From: Bacillus pseudomycoides
Lineage (GTDB): Bacteria > Bacillota > Bacilli > Bacillales > Bacillaceae_G
Assembly: GCF_002551005.1 (NCBI RefSeq)
Contig: NZ_NVOY01000075.1
Span: forward strand, 1 to 32,213
Length of the DNA stretch: 32,213 bases
Reading direction: 5' to 3'
The translations under genes were made by a program, and so were the position numbers. The notes beneath the pieces are model-generated. The model made no database searches and was not told where the DNA came from. It saw nothing but the letters and a program-made list of their open reading frames with translations. Below, piece after piece: positions 17,259-26,121 of this stretch. Within the stretch, counting starts at the first letter, position 1; every line of letters starts with the position of its first letter.

Positions 17259-17389
17259 CATTCTGATAAGTAAAAGAAGATAAAAATTTTAACCTTATAT
17301 TTAGAAAACACCTTACAAACAGTAATTTTATATTCCCATGCATAAAGTCCCTTTTTTCATTCAAACTAAATAGAAAAAGAGAGGTTCAA

Positions 17390-17842
17390 ATGATGAATCA
17401 TATTACGATTATGCTTATCAAATTTATATCCTGTATGATTGCTTTTGCAATTGGTTTGGATTTATTCTTTGATGCAACAATTGTTGACATCTTTTCCTTT
17501 AGTTTATTTATTACTATCGCTTCTTATATGTTAGGAGATCAAATTATCTTACCGCGAGCAGGAAATACCGCTGCACTGATGGTTGATTTTCTTTTCACTT
17601 ATATGAGTGTATGGATTTTTGGGAGTGTACTTTTAGACAATTATATGCAAATTGCTTGGGGAAGTATTTTATCAGCCATTATCGTTACAGGAGCAGAAAT
17701 TTTTGTTCACCGCTATTTAATGGATCGCATTGCTACTTATCAAACAATTGAAAGAAAACCATTCACTTTCAACAGATCACTAGCGTATGGAACAGAGTTT
17801 GCGGAGGAGCAAGATGTTACTGATACGAAAAAACGAAAATGA
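17390..17842 (+). CDS. yndM: YndM family (DUF2512) small membrane protein
   Basis: A protein of 150 residues with four predicted membrane helices (about 7-27, 31-50, 60-80 and 85-108). A charged cytoplasmic tail (ERKPFTFNRS...DTKKRK) follows. The length and the pattern LGDQIILPRAGN fit the YndM/DUF2512 family of Bacillus, whose function is unknown. AGAGAGG precedes two in-frame ATGs at 17390 and 17393. It is divergent from the SIR2-type gene across about 200 bases and is followed by a strong terminator. Nothing in the sequence ties it functionally to its neighbour. Confidence 0.85.
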   Translation: MMNHITIMLIKFISCMIAFAIGLDLFFDATIVDIFSFSLFITIASYMLGDQIILPRAGNTAALMVDFLFTYMSVWIFGSVLLDNYMQIAWGSILSAIIVTGAEIFVHRYLMDRIATYQTIERKPFTFNRSLAYGTEFAEEQDVTDTKKRK

Positions 17843-17896
17843 TACAACCACTTTAGAGATTTGAATTAAAAAATACTGCGTTTCTTGAACGAAAAG

Positions 17897-17931
17897 AAAA
17901 ATCCTGAGAAATACTCTTTCTCAGGATTTTT
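17897..17931 (+). terminator. Terminator after yndM
   Basis: A perfect 15-bp stem (AAAAATCCTGAGAAA with TTTCTCAGGATTTTT) has a five-base loop and A and T runs at its ends. It is usable in both directions. Confidence 0.88.
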
Positions 17932-18045
17932 CGTCAAATTAAAGTCATTGTTTATCAAGCTACACTTCGTTCCACATGACTCTTATGAAGAAGCTTTTAA
18001 TGGACGAAATGCAATAGTGAAATATGATTAAAGTAACAAATTTTT

Positions 18046-18750
18046 TCATTTTAATGTTTGAGGTTTTCTCCAATACCCTCTATCTTTATGATACAAAATC
18101 AAAGCAATCACTAAAATTCCTGATGCAATCCAAATTGCTCTGTACCCTATATGAGTGGTAGTAAATGTGCCTAACAGTGCACCAAGTATAAAAGAAAAAA
18201 TAATAACAAAAAATTCATTAAATCGTTTTTTCTCTTCCTGATCATGTTTTATAAATGCTAAATACCCTGCCTGCGTTACAGTTCGAAGATTCCCTGTTGT
18301 CATCGTTGAATTGTAGGCCCACTTATCAAGTTTATTAAAAGTAGAGATTTGTAAAGATGATACAAACGAAATACATACTGTTACCACGATGTTAGGGATA
18401 CTTTTTGGCAAGAACCCTACAACGATTAAAACGATACATTCTAGAATAAGAATAGAGCGTCTATAACTATGCAGTGCATGTCTTATATGAGGAATCTTTA
18501 CTACTTCTGATATTAAAACACCTAACATAAAAGCTAAAATAGGAGGGATATAAAGCAAAGCATTATGCCACTCTCCGTTAGCTGCTCTTATAGCGAGTAA
18601 TACTACATTCCCTGTTTGTGCATTGGCAAATACTCCGTCCCTACTGATGAAAGTATACGCATCTAAAAAACCTCCAACTACAGCTAACAAAACACCTAAA
18701 TAAACAGAGTTTGAAGATAATGAGGGGATTGTACTCAGCTTGTCTTTCAT
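18046..18750 (-). CDS. YoaK family (DUF1275) membrane protein
   Basis: Integral membrane protein of about 234 residues with six or so hydrophobic segments. The N-terminal pattern GGFLDAYTFISRDGVFANAQTGN matches the YoaK/DUF1275 family, which is thought to be a transporter-like family of unknown substrate. NKLDKWAYNSTMTTGNLR repeats the TGN motif in the second half. I chose the ATG at 18750 because CAAGGAGAT stands before it. An in-frame ATG at 18780 lacks a ribosome site. It is a single gene. Confidence 0.85.
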   Translation of the reverse strand: MKDKLSTIPSLSSNSVYLGVLLAVVGGFLDAYTFISRDGVFANAQTGNVVLLAIRAANGEWHNALLYIPPILAFMLGVLISEVVKIPHIRHALHSYRRSILILECIVLIVVGFLPKSIPNIVVTVCISFVSSLQISTFNKLDKWAYNSTMTTGNLRTVTQAGYLAFIKHDQEEKKRFNEFFVIIFSFILGALLGTFTTTHIGYRAIWIASGILVIALILYHKDRGYWRKPQTLK

Positions 18751-18780
18751 ATTATTATCTCCTTGTACCTTATATTGCAT

Positions 18781-19348
18781 ATATGATCCATTTATATAAA
18801 AACAACATTATTATGAAATTGTTCAAAAGTTATTCGCAATCTCTAACTGATGTCGCTTCCTTTTACTTTTTCCTAATATGATATAATACCATACCAAGTT
18901 TTTTAACTACAATCAACACAATTATTGAACATATTTAAAATGTTTAATTTCGTTCACATTTGAAGATTTTGCCTTTATAATCGAGTATTGATTTAACGGA
19001 AAATTAGTTTATCTTCAGTGTATAGAAAAAATTTTTATCAAAATAACAAAAAAGGAGGGATAGTAAAAACATATCGCTCCTTTTCTTAATCCATTATCTA
19101 ATCCAAATTCCTGCTACAATGTAATTAACCTAATAAGCAAAAATTCCAAATTTCTCTTTAAATACACCGTATTTATCACTTTTCACAAATATACACAAAG
19201 TATACCAAATAAGAACATACATTTCTGTCTATATGCTAAAAAAACAAAAAAAGCGATTCATCCCCCACCTACCGTTACGCGCTTGAGGTAGGGGTCTTCT
19301 TGCCAAATATGATAAACTGATTATCGCCATAAAAATCCCACTCCATAT
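18781..19348. other. Gene-free AT-rich interval
   Basis: No credible coding frame was found. The stretch holds a weak terminator-like inverted repeat near 19047-19087 (AAAAGGAG...CTCCTTTT) and the IS-like hairpin at 19250-19305. It may be what remains of a lost gene. Confidence 0.5.
19250..19305 (+). mobile_element. IS200/IS605-like terminal hairpin remnant
   Basis: The sequence AAGCGATTCATCCCCC leads into a hairpin (CCACCTACC with GGTAGGGG, 19262-19294) followed by TCTTCTTGCC. This hairpin with a GGGGTCTTCT-type end resembles the subterminal structure of IS200/IS605-group elements in Firmicutes. There is no transposase, and the other end was not found. Tentative. Confidence 0.35.
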
Positions 19349-20374
19349 TTACTTCAAATTCCAATCAAACCATCTACCATGTCCATCTGTTTCTCCAATT
19401 GTTTGATGGTACTCAACACCATCTAGATAATAATCAAGGTGAAGATTTCTATCCCACATATTATTGTAAAGATGGAAAACGTCTCGTTTACTTCCAATCG
19501 TTTTTATTTTTCCTATCAATTCATGCTTAGAGTCTTCTGGTATTTGATTTGCAACGTGAGTATGAAAAATACAAATTGCAGCATCCTTCGGAAGGTTTTC
19601 AGCAACTTCTGTAAGCAATGCCACTCCATCGCCTTCTATAAGTTTTACTGGATTTTCAATTAAACATGTAGCTGCCTTTTCAAAAAGTGCTAACCTTTCT
19701 TCATGTTCAGGCCAAATAAGAGATTTTAACCACAAATAGTCTTCAAAATTGTTTAAATCACTAATATGTAAATCTAACCCTACTTTTGAAGCTACTGGAG
19801 GACTAGGTAATAGAAATGATGGTGTATGATTTCCTTTTATTTCAGATGTTATATGGACATGTGAGGTTCTATCTCCATATATCCCAATTGTTCCATATGA
19901 ATAACTATACTTGTCCCACAACAATTGAAGACCAGCACTTGTTCCAATTTCTATTAATGATAATGGTTTCTTGACAACGCTATAAATATAACAAAAAATT
20001 GGATATAAATACGCGCAGCGCCTTACTTCATTCGTCTGTACTAACTTACTCTTTAGAAGAGAAATTATTTCGTCTTTATACACTTGGCAAAAATCTTTAA
20101 AATAAAGAAAAGAATCGTCTATTTCCCTTGGATTCTTCGTAATATTTGGATAATATTCTTTTAAAACATGTTCTTTTCCTTTTAGCAAAAGATAATGAAC
20201 TGTACCAAATAATAAATTAGGAACTGGCTGCCCTTCTCGAGAATTCATGCATAACGCTAGCAATTCATCATCCTCTGAAATTTTGATGGATAAATGCTCA
20301 TATAATTCACTCGAGCCTCTACATTCTAGTTTGGCGAAATTTTTAAATCGTTCAGATAGTTGAGTTGTATTCAA
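19349..20374 (-). CDS. DUF2332 family protein
   Basis: A protein of 341 residues matching the DUF2332 family (N-terminal SERFKNFAKLECRGSSELYEHL, then GQPVPNLLFGTVHYLLL). No function is established. The middle region SLIEIGTSAGLQLLWDKY looks like the first loop of a SAM-dependent methyltransferase fold (E-I-G-T-S-A-G), and DAAICIFHTHVANQIP follows. A methyltransferase-like fold is thus a possibility, not a claim. The start is a TTG at 20374 with GAGGAGGG in front; no better ATG exists nearby. It is a single gene, downstream of dsdA in the same direction but after a terminator. Confidence 0.7.
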   Translation of the reverse strand: MNTTQLSERFKNFAKLECRGSSELYEHLSIKISEDDELLALCMNSREGQPVPNLLFGTVHYLLLKGKEHVLKEYYPNITKNPREIDDSFLYFKDFCQVYKDEIISLLKSKLVQTNEVRRCAYLYPIFCYIYSVVKKPLSLIEIGTSAGLQLLWDKYSYSYGTIGIYGDRTSHVHITSEIKGNHTPSFLLPSPPVASKVGLDLHISDLNNFEDYLWLKSLIWPEHEERLALFEKAATCLIENPVKLIEGDGVALLTEVAENLPKDAAICIFHTHVANQIPEDSKHELIGKIKTIGSKRDVFHLYNNMWDRNLHLDYYLDGVEYHQTIGETDGHGRWFDWNLK

Positions 20375-20499
20375 AATAACCCTCCTCAGTAGATTGAGTT
20401 TTCAAATTTTTCTGTATAATTTCATTATAACAAAAACTAATATTATGGTAAATATTTCTTGTTATATTACTATATGAAGCCCTATAGGGACTTATAAAT

Positions 20500-20538
20500 A
20501 CAAAAAGCACACCACTTTTGCTAAGTGATGCGCTCTTA
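20500..20538 (-). terminator. Terminator of dsdA
   Basis: On the minus strand AAGAGCGCATCACTT pairs with AAGTGGTGTGCTTTTT (with G-U pairs) around a five-base loop, and it ends in a T run. Confidence 0.8.
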
Positions 20539-20560
20539 AAAATATATGAGAAGAAGTTGG

Positions 20561-21892
20561 TTAACCTTTTTGATAATATTCTTCCATAATTTGCGGTGGG
20601 ACCATTCCGCCGCCTGTTCCCCACATAATATGCGTTGCTTGTTTCATTTTTTCTTGCAAGTGATTTTCTTGAATATATTGCTGTTGCTTGAACAATTGAA
20701 CTGGTCCGTATACACTTGCCAATGCGGACGGCTCTAATTTTATACCTTCTGTATCAACAAAAGCCTTTAGAAGTCTATATAATTCTTGATCACTCACTGT
20801 GTAACATCCACTTAATAATGGTTCAATTACTTTCCCTACAAATCCTGATGCTCTTCCTACAGCAAGACCATCAGCTTCCGTCACATTATCAATCCCAAAG
20901 TCTTGGACAGAAATTTCATCGTGAAGACCTGTCAGTAAACCAATTAACATACAAGGAGAATGAGTTGGTTCCGCAAAGAAGCAATGTACATGATCACCAA
21001 ACAATAATTTTAAACCGAACGCTACGCCGCCAGGTCCGCCGCCAACACCACATGGTAAATAAACAAATAACGGATGATTAGCATCAACAATAACGTTTTG
21101 ATCTTGTAGTTGCTTTTGTAAGCGAGAAGCTGCTACAGCGTATCCAAGGAAAAGATTTCTCGAATTCTCATCATCAACGAAATAACACATAGGATCCGCT
21201 TCTGCTTGTCTTCTTCCTTCTTCTACTGCCTTACTATAGTCCGCTGCATATTCAATAACAGTAACATTTTTACTGCGTAGTAAATCTTTTTTCCACTGTT
21301 TTGCATCAGCTGACATATGAACCGTCACATTAAATCCAAGTTTAGCACTCATAATGCCAATACTTAAACCTAAATTCCCCGTTGAACCTACTGCGATTGA
21401 ATATTGCGAAAAGAACGTGCGGAATGCATCACTATCTAAAACGGAATAATCATCTTGTTTATGTAATAATTGATGTTCCAAAGCTAAATCTTCTGCATGT
21501 TTCAGAATTTCATAAATACCGCCTCTTGCTTTAATAGATCCTGATATTGGAAGATGGCTATCACATTTTAGTAATACATTACCTGCTATATGCTGACCAT
21601 ACTCTTGTTCTAAATGTTGTTTCATAGAAGGAGTTGCGACTAAGGGTGACTCAATGATTCCATTTGTATCTTTTGTCTCAGGAAAAGCTTTCGCAATATA
21701 CGGCGCAAAACGTTTTAATCTTTCCTCCGCATCCTTTACATCATCTTTTGTAAGAGGTGCTTTTTGAATTCCTATTTCGAACTCTTCTTTATTCGGATTC
21801 ACCCAAAATACTTCCTCTGTCAAAACAAGTTGATTTAATAAAGGATGTTTTTCTTTTAACGTTTGTATAGCTTTACTGTTATACATCTTCAT
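20561..21892 (-). CDS. dsdA: D-serine dehydratase
   Basis: PLP-dependent enzyme that turns D-serine into pyruvate and ammonia, used for detoxification and as a nitrogen source. Its 443 residues match the DsdA family. SGSIKARGG carries the Schiff-base lysine (Lys121). The phosphate-binding loop appears as [11 protein letters not shown] near 169-179, and [14 protein letters not shown] near 278-291 is a second glycine-rich loop. The ATG at 21892 follows AGGGAG. It is divergent from an XRE-cupin regulator across 159 bases. That regulator probably takes the control role that DsdC (LysR type) plays in Escherichia coli. Confidence 0.94.
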   Translation of the reverse strand: MKMYNSKAIQTLKEKHPLLNQLVLTEEVFWVNPNKEEFEIGIQKAPLTKDDVKDAEERLKRFAPYIAKAFPETKDTNGIIESPLVATPSMKQHLEQEYGQHIAGNVLLKCDSHLPISGSIKARGGIYEILKHAEDLALEHQLLHKQDDYSVLDSDAFRTFFSQYSIAVGSTGNLGLSIGIMSAKLGFNVTVHMSADAKQWKKDLLRSKNVTVIEYAADYSKAVEEGRRQAEADPMCYFVDDENSRNLFLGYAVAASRLQKQLQDQNVIVDANHPLFVYLPCGVGGGPGGVAFGLKLLFGDHVHCFFAEPTHSPCMLIGLLTGLHDEISVQDFGIDNVTEADGLAVGRASGFVGKVIEPLLSGCYTVSDQELYRLLKAFVDTEGIKLEPSALASVYGPVQLFKQQQYIQENHLQEKMKQATHIMWGTGGGMVPPQIMEEYYQKG

Positions 21893-22051
21893 TCGGCTAA
21901 TCTCCCTTCTTCATTCCTATCATGTTATCATTTCAAAATTTAAATTTATTTATTATAATTAAAACAAATTTAACACACAAACGAAAAGAATTAAATACAA
22001 ATTAATAAATTTTAATTTTATTTAATCTCAACTAATAGAAGGAGAATTATC

Positions 22052-22606
22052 ATGAATGATATAAATGTCGGAGAAAAAATAGCAGAATACCGAAAAGCAC
22101 AAGGATTAAGTAGTCGAGAACTGGCAACACTCGTCAATATCACTCCTTCAATGTTAAGTCAAATTGAAAAGGGATCCGCAAACCCTTCTCTGCAAACTCT
22201 TAAATTAATAGCTGCAGCATTAAATATTCCTATGTTTAATTTCTTCTTGGAAGATACGAATGCTCAAAGCTTAGTTGTAAGAGCTGACCAACGAAAAAAA
22301 ATTACCTTTCCTGAAAGTGAAAGCTTATCATACGAGTTACTATCTCCCGATTTAAGTGGAGCTCTCGAGCTTGCTCTTATGACTTTATTGCCGCAATCCG
22401 CTTCTTCCGAAAAACCGTTGGAACATAAAGGGGAGGAAATTGCATTTGTTTTAGAAGGAACTGTTACCCTATATTTAAATCAAGAAACATTAACCTTACA
22501 TAAAGGCGATAGTGTAAAAATTCCATCTTACATGAAACATAAATGGGAAAATCCATATAAAAAGAAAGCAGTAGTAATTTTTGCAATTACTCCTCCTACT
22601 TTTTAA
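22052..22606 (+). CDS. XRE-cupin transcriptional regulator, probable controller of dsdA
   Basis: A regulator of 184 residues. An N-terminal helix-turn-helix of the XRE/Cro type at about 8-63 (EYRKAQGLSSRELATLV, then MLSQIEKGSANPSLQTL) is joined to a C-terminal cupin barrel at about 110-180 (KPLEHKGEEIAFVLEGTV, then KGDSVKIPSYMKHKWENP). Cupin-fused XRE proteins usually sense a small metabolite and control neighbouring catabolic genes. The ATG has AGAAGGAGA in front. The intergenic region shared with dsdA is very AT-rich, with A/T inverted repeats that could be operators. The ligand is unknown; D-serine is a guess from context. Confidence 0.87.
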   Translation: MNDINVGEKIAEYRKAQGLSSRELATLVNITPSMLSQIEKGSANPSLQTLKLIAAALNIPMFNFFLEDTNAQSLVVRADQRKKITFPESESLSYELLSPDLSGALELALMTLLPQSASSEKPLEHKGEEIAFVLEGTVTLYLNQETLTLHKGDSVKIPSYMKHKWENPYKKKAVVIFAITPPTF

Positions 22607-22616
22607 GACTAGTAAA

Positions 22617-22659
22617 TAAGCCAGCATTTCGAGGGATTCCTCCTAAAAATGCTGGCTTA
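22617..22659. terminator. Inverted repeat after the XRE-cupin gene, probable terminator
   Basis: A perfect 13-bp stem (TAAGCCAGCATTT with AAATGCTGGCTTA) has a 17-base loop. There is no U tract, so termination is likely but not certain. It lies between converging genes. Confidence 0.6.
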
Positions 22660-22692
22660 ACTACCATGATACAAAAATACAATGAACTTTCT

Positions 22693-23214
22693 CTAAATCA
22701 GTTTTATTTCTTTTACATCGACTATATCCGCAAACCATCCTAATACTTTGTTATGATGATGAATGATATCCTCGGCACGTAATTGTTCTGAATCAAACGT
22801 ACTATGCGCTCCTTGAATCAACGTTACCTTATACCCTTCACTAAACGCACGGCGAACAGTTGTATCTACGCAATATTCTGTTTGCAATCCACAAATAAAA
22901 AGATGTTCAATTCCTTTTTCTTGCAAAACTTCACGAAGATTCGTTTCATAAAAAGAATCCGGTGTTTCTTTTTCCACAATAATCTCATTTGGCATCGGAG
23001 CAATTTTAGAATGAATGTGCCAACCGACTGTTCCTTTTTCTAACGGATGCCCTTTAGATCCATTATGCTGGACATAAATAACAGGAATATCATGCGCACG
23101 ACATTTTTGAATGACTTCCTGTAAATTCTGCAATAATTCAGAGCCATTATGTACAGGTATACCCGCTGTATACATTCCTTCTTGGACATCAATTACTATA
23201 AGTGCTTGTTTCAT
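22693..23214 (-). CDS. Isochorismatase-fold cysteine hydrolase
   Basis: Predicted hydrolase of about 173 residues in the isochorismatase-like superfamily. The Asp-Lys-Cys triad is visible: VIDVQEG near the N-terminus, VEKETPDSFYETN in the middle, and LFICGLQTEYCVDTT with the nucleophile Cys. Members cleave nicotinamide, ureas or biuret-like amides, and the substrate here is unknown. The ATG at 23214 is chosen because GGAGGGAG lies nine bases upstream. Its first base is the last base of the acetyltransferase stop codon (TAATG), so the two are translationally coupled. Confidence 0.87.
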   Translation of the reverse strand: MKQALIVIDVQEGMYTAGIPVHNGSELLQNLQEVIQKCRAHDIPVIYVQHNGSKGHPLEKGTVGWHIHSKIAPMPNEIIVEKETPDSFYETNLREVLQEKGIEHLFICGLQTEYCVDTTVRRAFSEGYKVTLIQGAHSTFDSEQLRAEDIIHHHNKVLGWFADIVDVKEIKLI

Positions 23215-23759
23215 TAACAAACTCTCCCTCCGTTTTTATATTCCATCATCCAACAATCTTCCAATACGCCTTCATGCAATTCATGTTCTTTCAATACTTT
23301 CACTTTTTGAAACCCGCACTTCTCATAACAACGAATTGCTCTTTCATTATTTACTCTTGGATCCATCGCGATTGCAAATGCTCCTAATTCATTCTTAATA
23401 TATGTAATTGCAGCTTGTACAAATTCTGTACCAATTCCCCGGTTCCAATATGATGTTTCTCCGATAAATTGATCCATTCCCCACACATTTTCTCTCTCAT
23501 CATATCCATATAACATTTTCCACTCTGCATCTAAAGGATACATTTGTATATAGCCAATAGGTTCGTTTTTGTATTCAATAATACACCTTTTCTCTCCCGA
23601 ACTACTTATATAGCGCTCTCGAACTTGCTGCGGTGATTGCGGTTTGTCTCGTCCTTCATAAAAGCATAAAACTTCAGGATTTGATAGCCAGTCTGATAAA
23701 GCTTGAACATCATTTTCTGTTACGTATCGAATGGATAAGCTTCCTTTTTGAAATATCAT
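23214..23759 (-). CDS. GNAT acetyltransferase resembling AAC(6')
   Basis: A protein of 181 residues with one GNAT domain. It resembles the aminoglycoside 6'-N-acetyltransferase branch: an early IRYVTENDVQALSDWLSNPEVL, then WGMDQFIGETSYWNRGIGTEFV (acetyl-CoA loop), then AIRCYEKCGFQKVK and LHEGVLEDCWMMEY. Chromosomal Bacillus proteins of this kind are often called AAC(6')-like, but activity on aminoglycosides cannot be inferred from sequence alone. The ATG at 23759 follows a run of G. It is first in a coupled pair with the isochorismatase-fold gene. Confidence 0.82.
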   Translation of the reverse strand: MIFQKGSLSIRYVTENDVQALSDWLSNPEVLCFYEGRDKPQSPQQVRERYISSSGEKRCIIEYKNEPIGYIQMYPLDAEWKMLYGYDERENVWGMDQFIGETSYWNRGIGTEFVQAAITYIKNELGAFAIAMDPRVNNERAIRCYEKCGFQKVKVLKEHELHEGVLEDCWMMEYKNGGRVC

Positions 23760-23811
23760 ATAGTTCCCCCCCCCTCTTGCAACATTACTGTATTCGACTT
23801 TTAATGAAATA

Positions 23812-23836
23812 ACCCCTTCCTTTGAAAGGAAGGGGT
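23812..23836. terminator. Inverted repeat after the DUF3600 gene, probable terminator
   Basis: A 12-bp stem (ACCCCTTCCTTT with AAAGGAAGGGGT) has a tiny loop, downstream of the ECF/DUF3600 unit. The T tract is weak. Confidence 0.55.
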
Positions 23837-23849
23837 ATGAAGAATTATC

Positions 23850-24833
23850 TTATTTCAACATTGAGAGTAATATTTTTTCAAGTTCTTCTTTTGGTAAAAT
23901 ACTAGCATTAATGTAAATTTGATACGCACTTCTCCCATCTTTTTCTGGGATTATGATTTTCATTCCTTTTACTTTTCCTCTTTGATGTTCACCAAGGGTT
24001 ACATTATATCCTTCAAGAGTATAAGTTGATATTTTATCAAATTTTGGTTCTCTTTGAGTAAACTGATCAAAAGGTTTGTTCATATAAAAAGTACCCTTTT
24101 GACTAAAAATTTCCGATTGTTGTATCGTAAATCCTTCCTCAGCATTCGATTTCCTAGAACCTGCATCACTATTTTTAAATTCCATTTTAATAATTGGTTT
24201 TGGCTTACCAGTTGTAATTTCAGTTAATACACTTTCTTCTTCTAATTTATAATCATCAGGAATATAAGTTGGAGATTGGACTGGGAAATTAACGACTTTT
24301 TTCACTTCTTCAATCGTATAATTAAATTTTTCTTGTATTTTAGCCCAATACTTATTTAATTTTTCAATTCTCTCTGTCGTCTGTTTTTCATCGTCTGGAT
24401 TAATCCGTTCGCTTGCTGTTCTTCTCTCTCCATCTTCAACAATACTAATCTTTTTCAAATGCTCATAGTCCTCTTTTAATAGCACGATAAACTCCTCGAA
24501 TTCTTCTTTTGTAAGAACTTGCTTTGCCACTTCTATACTTTCATTAAATTTCGAATACCATTCACTATTCATACCTATATCCTTCTGCGCTTCTTCCGGT
24601 GTACCAACTATCTTACTAACCAACGTAGGTCCTGCTAATGTTCCTGTAGGTACGAGGATTGCAGCTGCCACCAATCCTGCTAACAACTTTTTTTTCATAG
24701 AACTTTTCTCCTTCCCTTTTTCTTGACGATATATTTCAAAAGATGCTTCAACTCTTTTTTGCAAATTGCTAGACGGTTGCATCATTTCCGCTGTTTTTTG
24801 AAACTCATCTCGTAATCGCTTTTCAAAATCCAT
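23850..24833 (-). CDS. DUF3600 protein, probable membrane-anchored anti-sigma partner
   Basis: A protein of 327 residues. A cytoplasmic N-terminus of about 46 residues (FEKRLRDEFQKTAEMMQPSS) precedes one membrane helix at about 50-68 (LLAGLVAAAILVPTGTLAG). The large extracytoplasmic part contains a helical DUF3600-like region and a C-terminal beta-rich segment (VQSPTYIPDDYKLEEESV onward) resembling DUF4367-type sensor domains. This is the layout of an anti-sigma factor that holds an ECF sigma at the membrane. Its gene overlaps the sigma gene by 11 bases. No zinc-binding HxxxCxxC motif is seen, so it is not a classic ZAS anti-sigma factor. Confidence 0.75.
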   Translation of the reverse strand: MDFEKRLRDEFQKTAEMMQPSSNLQKRVEASFEIYRQEKGKEKSSMKKKLLAGLVAAAILVPTGTLAGPTLVSKIVGTPEEAQKDIGMNSEWYSKFNESIEVAKQVLTKEEFEEFIVLLKEDYEHLKKISIVEDGERRTASERINPDDEKQTTERIEKLNKYWAKIQEKFNYTIEEVKKVVNFPVQSPTYIPDDYKLEEESVLTEITTGKPKPIIKMEFKNSDAGSRKSNAEEGFTIQQSEIFSQKGTFYMNKPFDQFTQREPKFDKISTYTLEGYNVTLGEHQRGKVKGMKIIIPEKDGRSAYQIYINASILPKEELEKILLSMLK

Positions 24834-25398
24834 TTACTTCGCCTCCTTGCTCAATCGGTAAATTTTCCATCTCTGTTCGTAAAAGCTTCAATGCTGTATG
24901 TAATCGAGATTTCACTGTACCAACCGGTGTTGCGAGAAGCGTTCCAATTTCATCTAAGCTATATTCATGGAAATAACGCATAACGACTACTTCGCGATGT
25001 TTATATGATAACTTTTGCACAAGTTCCATTAATTCACTACGTGTTTCCATATAAAAAAAATCTTCATCAATAACATAAACTTGTTCTTGCGTGTATATCT
25101 TCTTTTTTTCAAAGATACGAAACCTTCTCCACGTCTTTCTTCTCCAATCCTGTACTTGCTTAACAATTAGACCATGCAACCAAAACCGAAAAGACCGGTT
25201 TATATCATAGTTATGTAACGATTTCCACATTTGGATATACACTTCATTTACAATATCCTCCACATCTTGCTTATCATGAATCAAAAACGCTACTGTTCGA
25301 TATACATCTTTACATGTGAATTCATAAATGATTTGAAAAGCGTCTTGATTTCCAGCAGCCATTTGCTGCAACCATTCTTGTAATTCTACTTCACTCAC
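24823..25398 (-). CDS. ECF-type RNA polymerase sigma factor
   Basis: A protein of 191 residues with sigma region 2 (about 25-90; DVEDIVNEVYIQMWKSL, then FRFWLHGLIVKQVQDW) and region 4 (about 125-180; LSYKHREVVVMRYFHEYSL, then TPVGTVKSRLHTALKLLR). The start is a GTG at 25398 with AAAGGAG seven bases upstream. It is followed by an overlapping DUF3600 gene, the probable anti-sigma factor. A candidate self-recognised promoter lies upstream. The inducing signal is unknown. Confidence 0.9.
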   Translation of the reverse strand: MSEVELQEWLQQMAAGNQDAFQIIYEFTCKDVYRTVAFLIHDKQDVEDIVNEVYIQMWKSLHNYDINRSFRFWLHGLIVKQVQDWRRKTWRRFRIFEKKKIYTQEQVYVIDEDFFYMETRSELMELVQKLSYKHREVVVMRYFHEYSLDEIGTLLATPVGTVKSRLHTALKLLRTEMENLPIEQGGEVNGF

Positions 25399-25439
25399 AC
25401 CGGGACTCCTTTCTATTACCTGTAAAAGTCTTCACTCTA

Positions 25440-25467
25440 TATTCGCTTGATGTTCAAAAAAAGTTCA
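25440..25467 (-). promoter_or_regulatory. Candidate ECF promoter of the sigma/DUF3600 unit
   Basis: On the minus strand TGAAC (25467-25463) and CGAATA (25445-25440) are 17 bases apart, 41 bases before the GTG start. The AAC in the -35 and CG in the -10 fit many ECF promoters. Confidence 0.45.
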
Positions 25468-25482
25468 TTTTATTTCACAAAA

Positions 25483-25510
25483 AAAGAACAACCAATATTA
25501 GGATGTTCTT
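25483..25510 (-). terminator. Terminator downstream of the lsrB remnant
   Basis: On the minus strand AAGAACATCC pairs with CCAACAAGAA-like arms (AAGAACA with TGTTCTT plus a CC/GG pair), followed by seven T. It fits the end of the old lsrACDB transcript. Confidence 0.65.
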
Positions 25511-25562
25511 CATTAAGAAAATATTTATCATTATTAATAATTTTTTCTTTATTAATATTCCA

Positions 25563-25981
25563 TTAAAAATTATACTTGTAAATATTATCCTTTGTAAATA
25601 CAACCCGTTCTGGTAAGATGATAATCCCATTTCCTTCCGCTTCATAAGCGTATCCTTGAATTGCATTTGGTTCTACTTTTACTTTTCCAACACTCGCAAT
25701 GCTGTCGCTCACTTTTAACTTTTTGCCCTTCTCCCCATTTCATTTGCTACATAAGTTACAAGTACACCTTGTTGTTTTACATCCCACAAACCGAATGGTT
25801 GAACTGGTCCGCGTTTTACGTAATCACGCATAACATTAGGTGTTGAAAATCCAGTAACAGTAACTTTCTTATCCATTTTCAAATTACTAGCAACTTGTGC
25901 ATTGCTGGTAATGCAGTTGCCTCAGTACAAATCACTGCATTAATGTCTTGGATACGTTTTTAAAATACTTTCACCTATCTT
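25563..25981 (-). pseudogene. lsrB: lsrB remnant (AI-2 substrate-binding protein, C-terminal part)
   Basis: The minus strand, read through three frame changes, gives the C-terminal 140 or so residues of an AI-2 binding protein of the LsrB type. Blocks seen are [95 protein letters not shown] and [20 protein letters not shown]. Lesions are an extra base near 25945, a missing base near 25905 and an extra G near 25735. The N-terminal half with signal peptide and lipobox is absent. The gene faces away from lsrK, as lsrACDB faces away from lsrRK in enterics. Confidence 0.85.
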
Positions 25982-26121
25982 TAATAGAAAACATTTTTTC
26001 AAACTCTATTTTTTCTCTCCCAGTTTTATAGCACTGTATATCCTTTTCTTCATATCTTTTTCTCAAGTAAATTCCAACTGCTAACGGTATAAATAAAAAT
26101 TTATATACATATGTTGAAGAG

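Noticed and set aside
17188-17364. Longer N-terminus of the SIR2-type protein from the ATG at 17364
   Set aside because: The extra 59 residues are basic and unlike a SIR2 start, lie over the likely promoter at 17230-17258, and lack a ribosome site; the GTG at 17187 has AAGGGGGG.
25475-25666. Minus-strand frame of 63 codons over the lsrB 3' region
   Set aside because: It is a different frame from the clear lsrB homology and is low-complexity.
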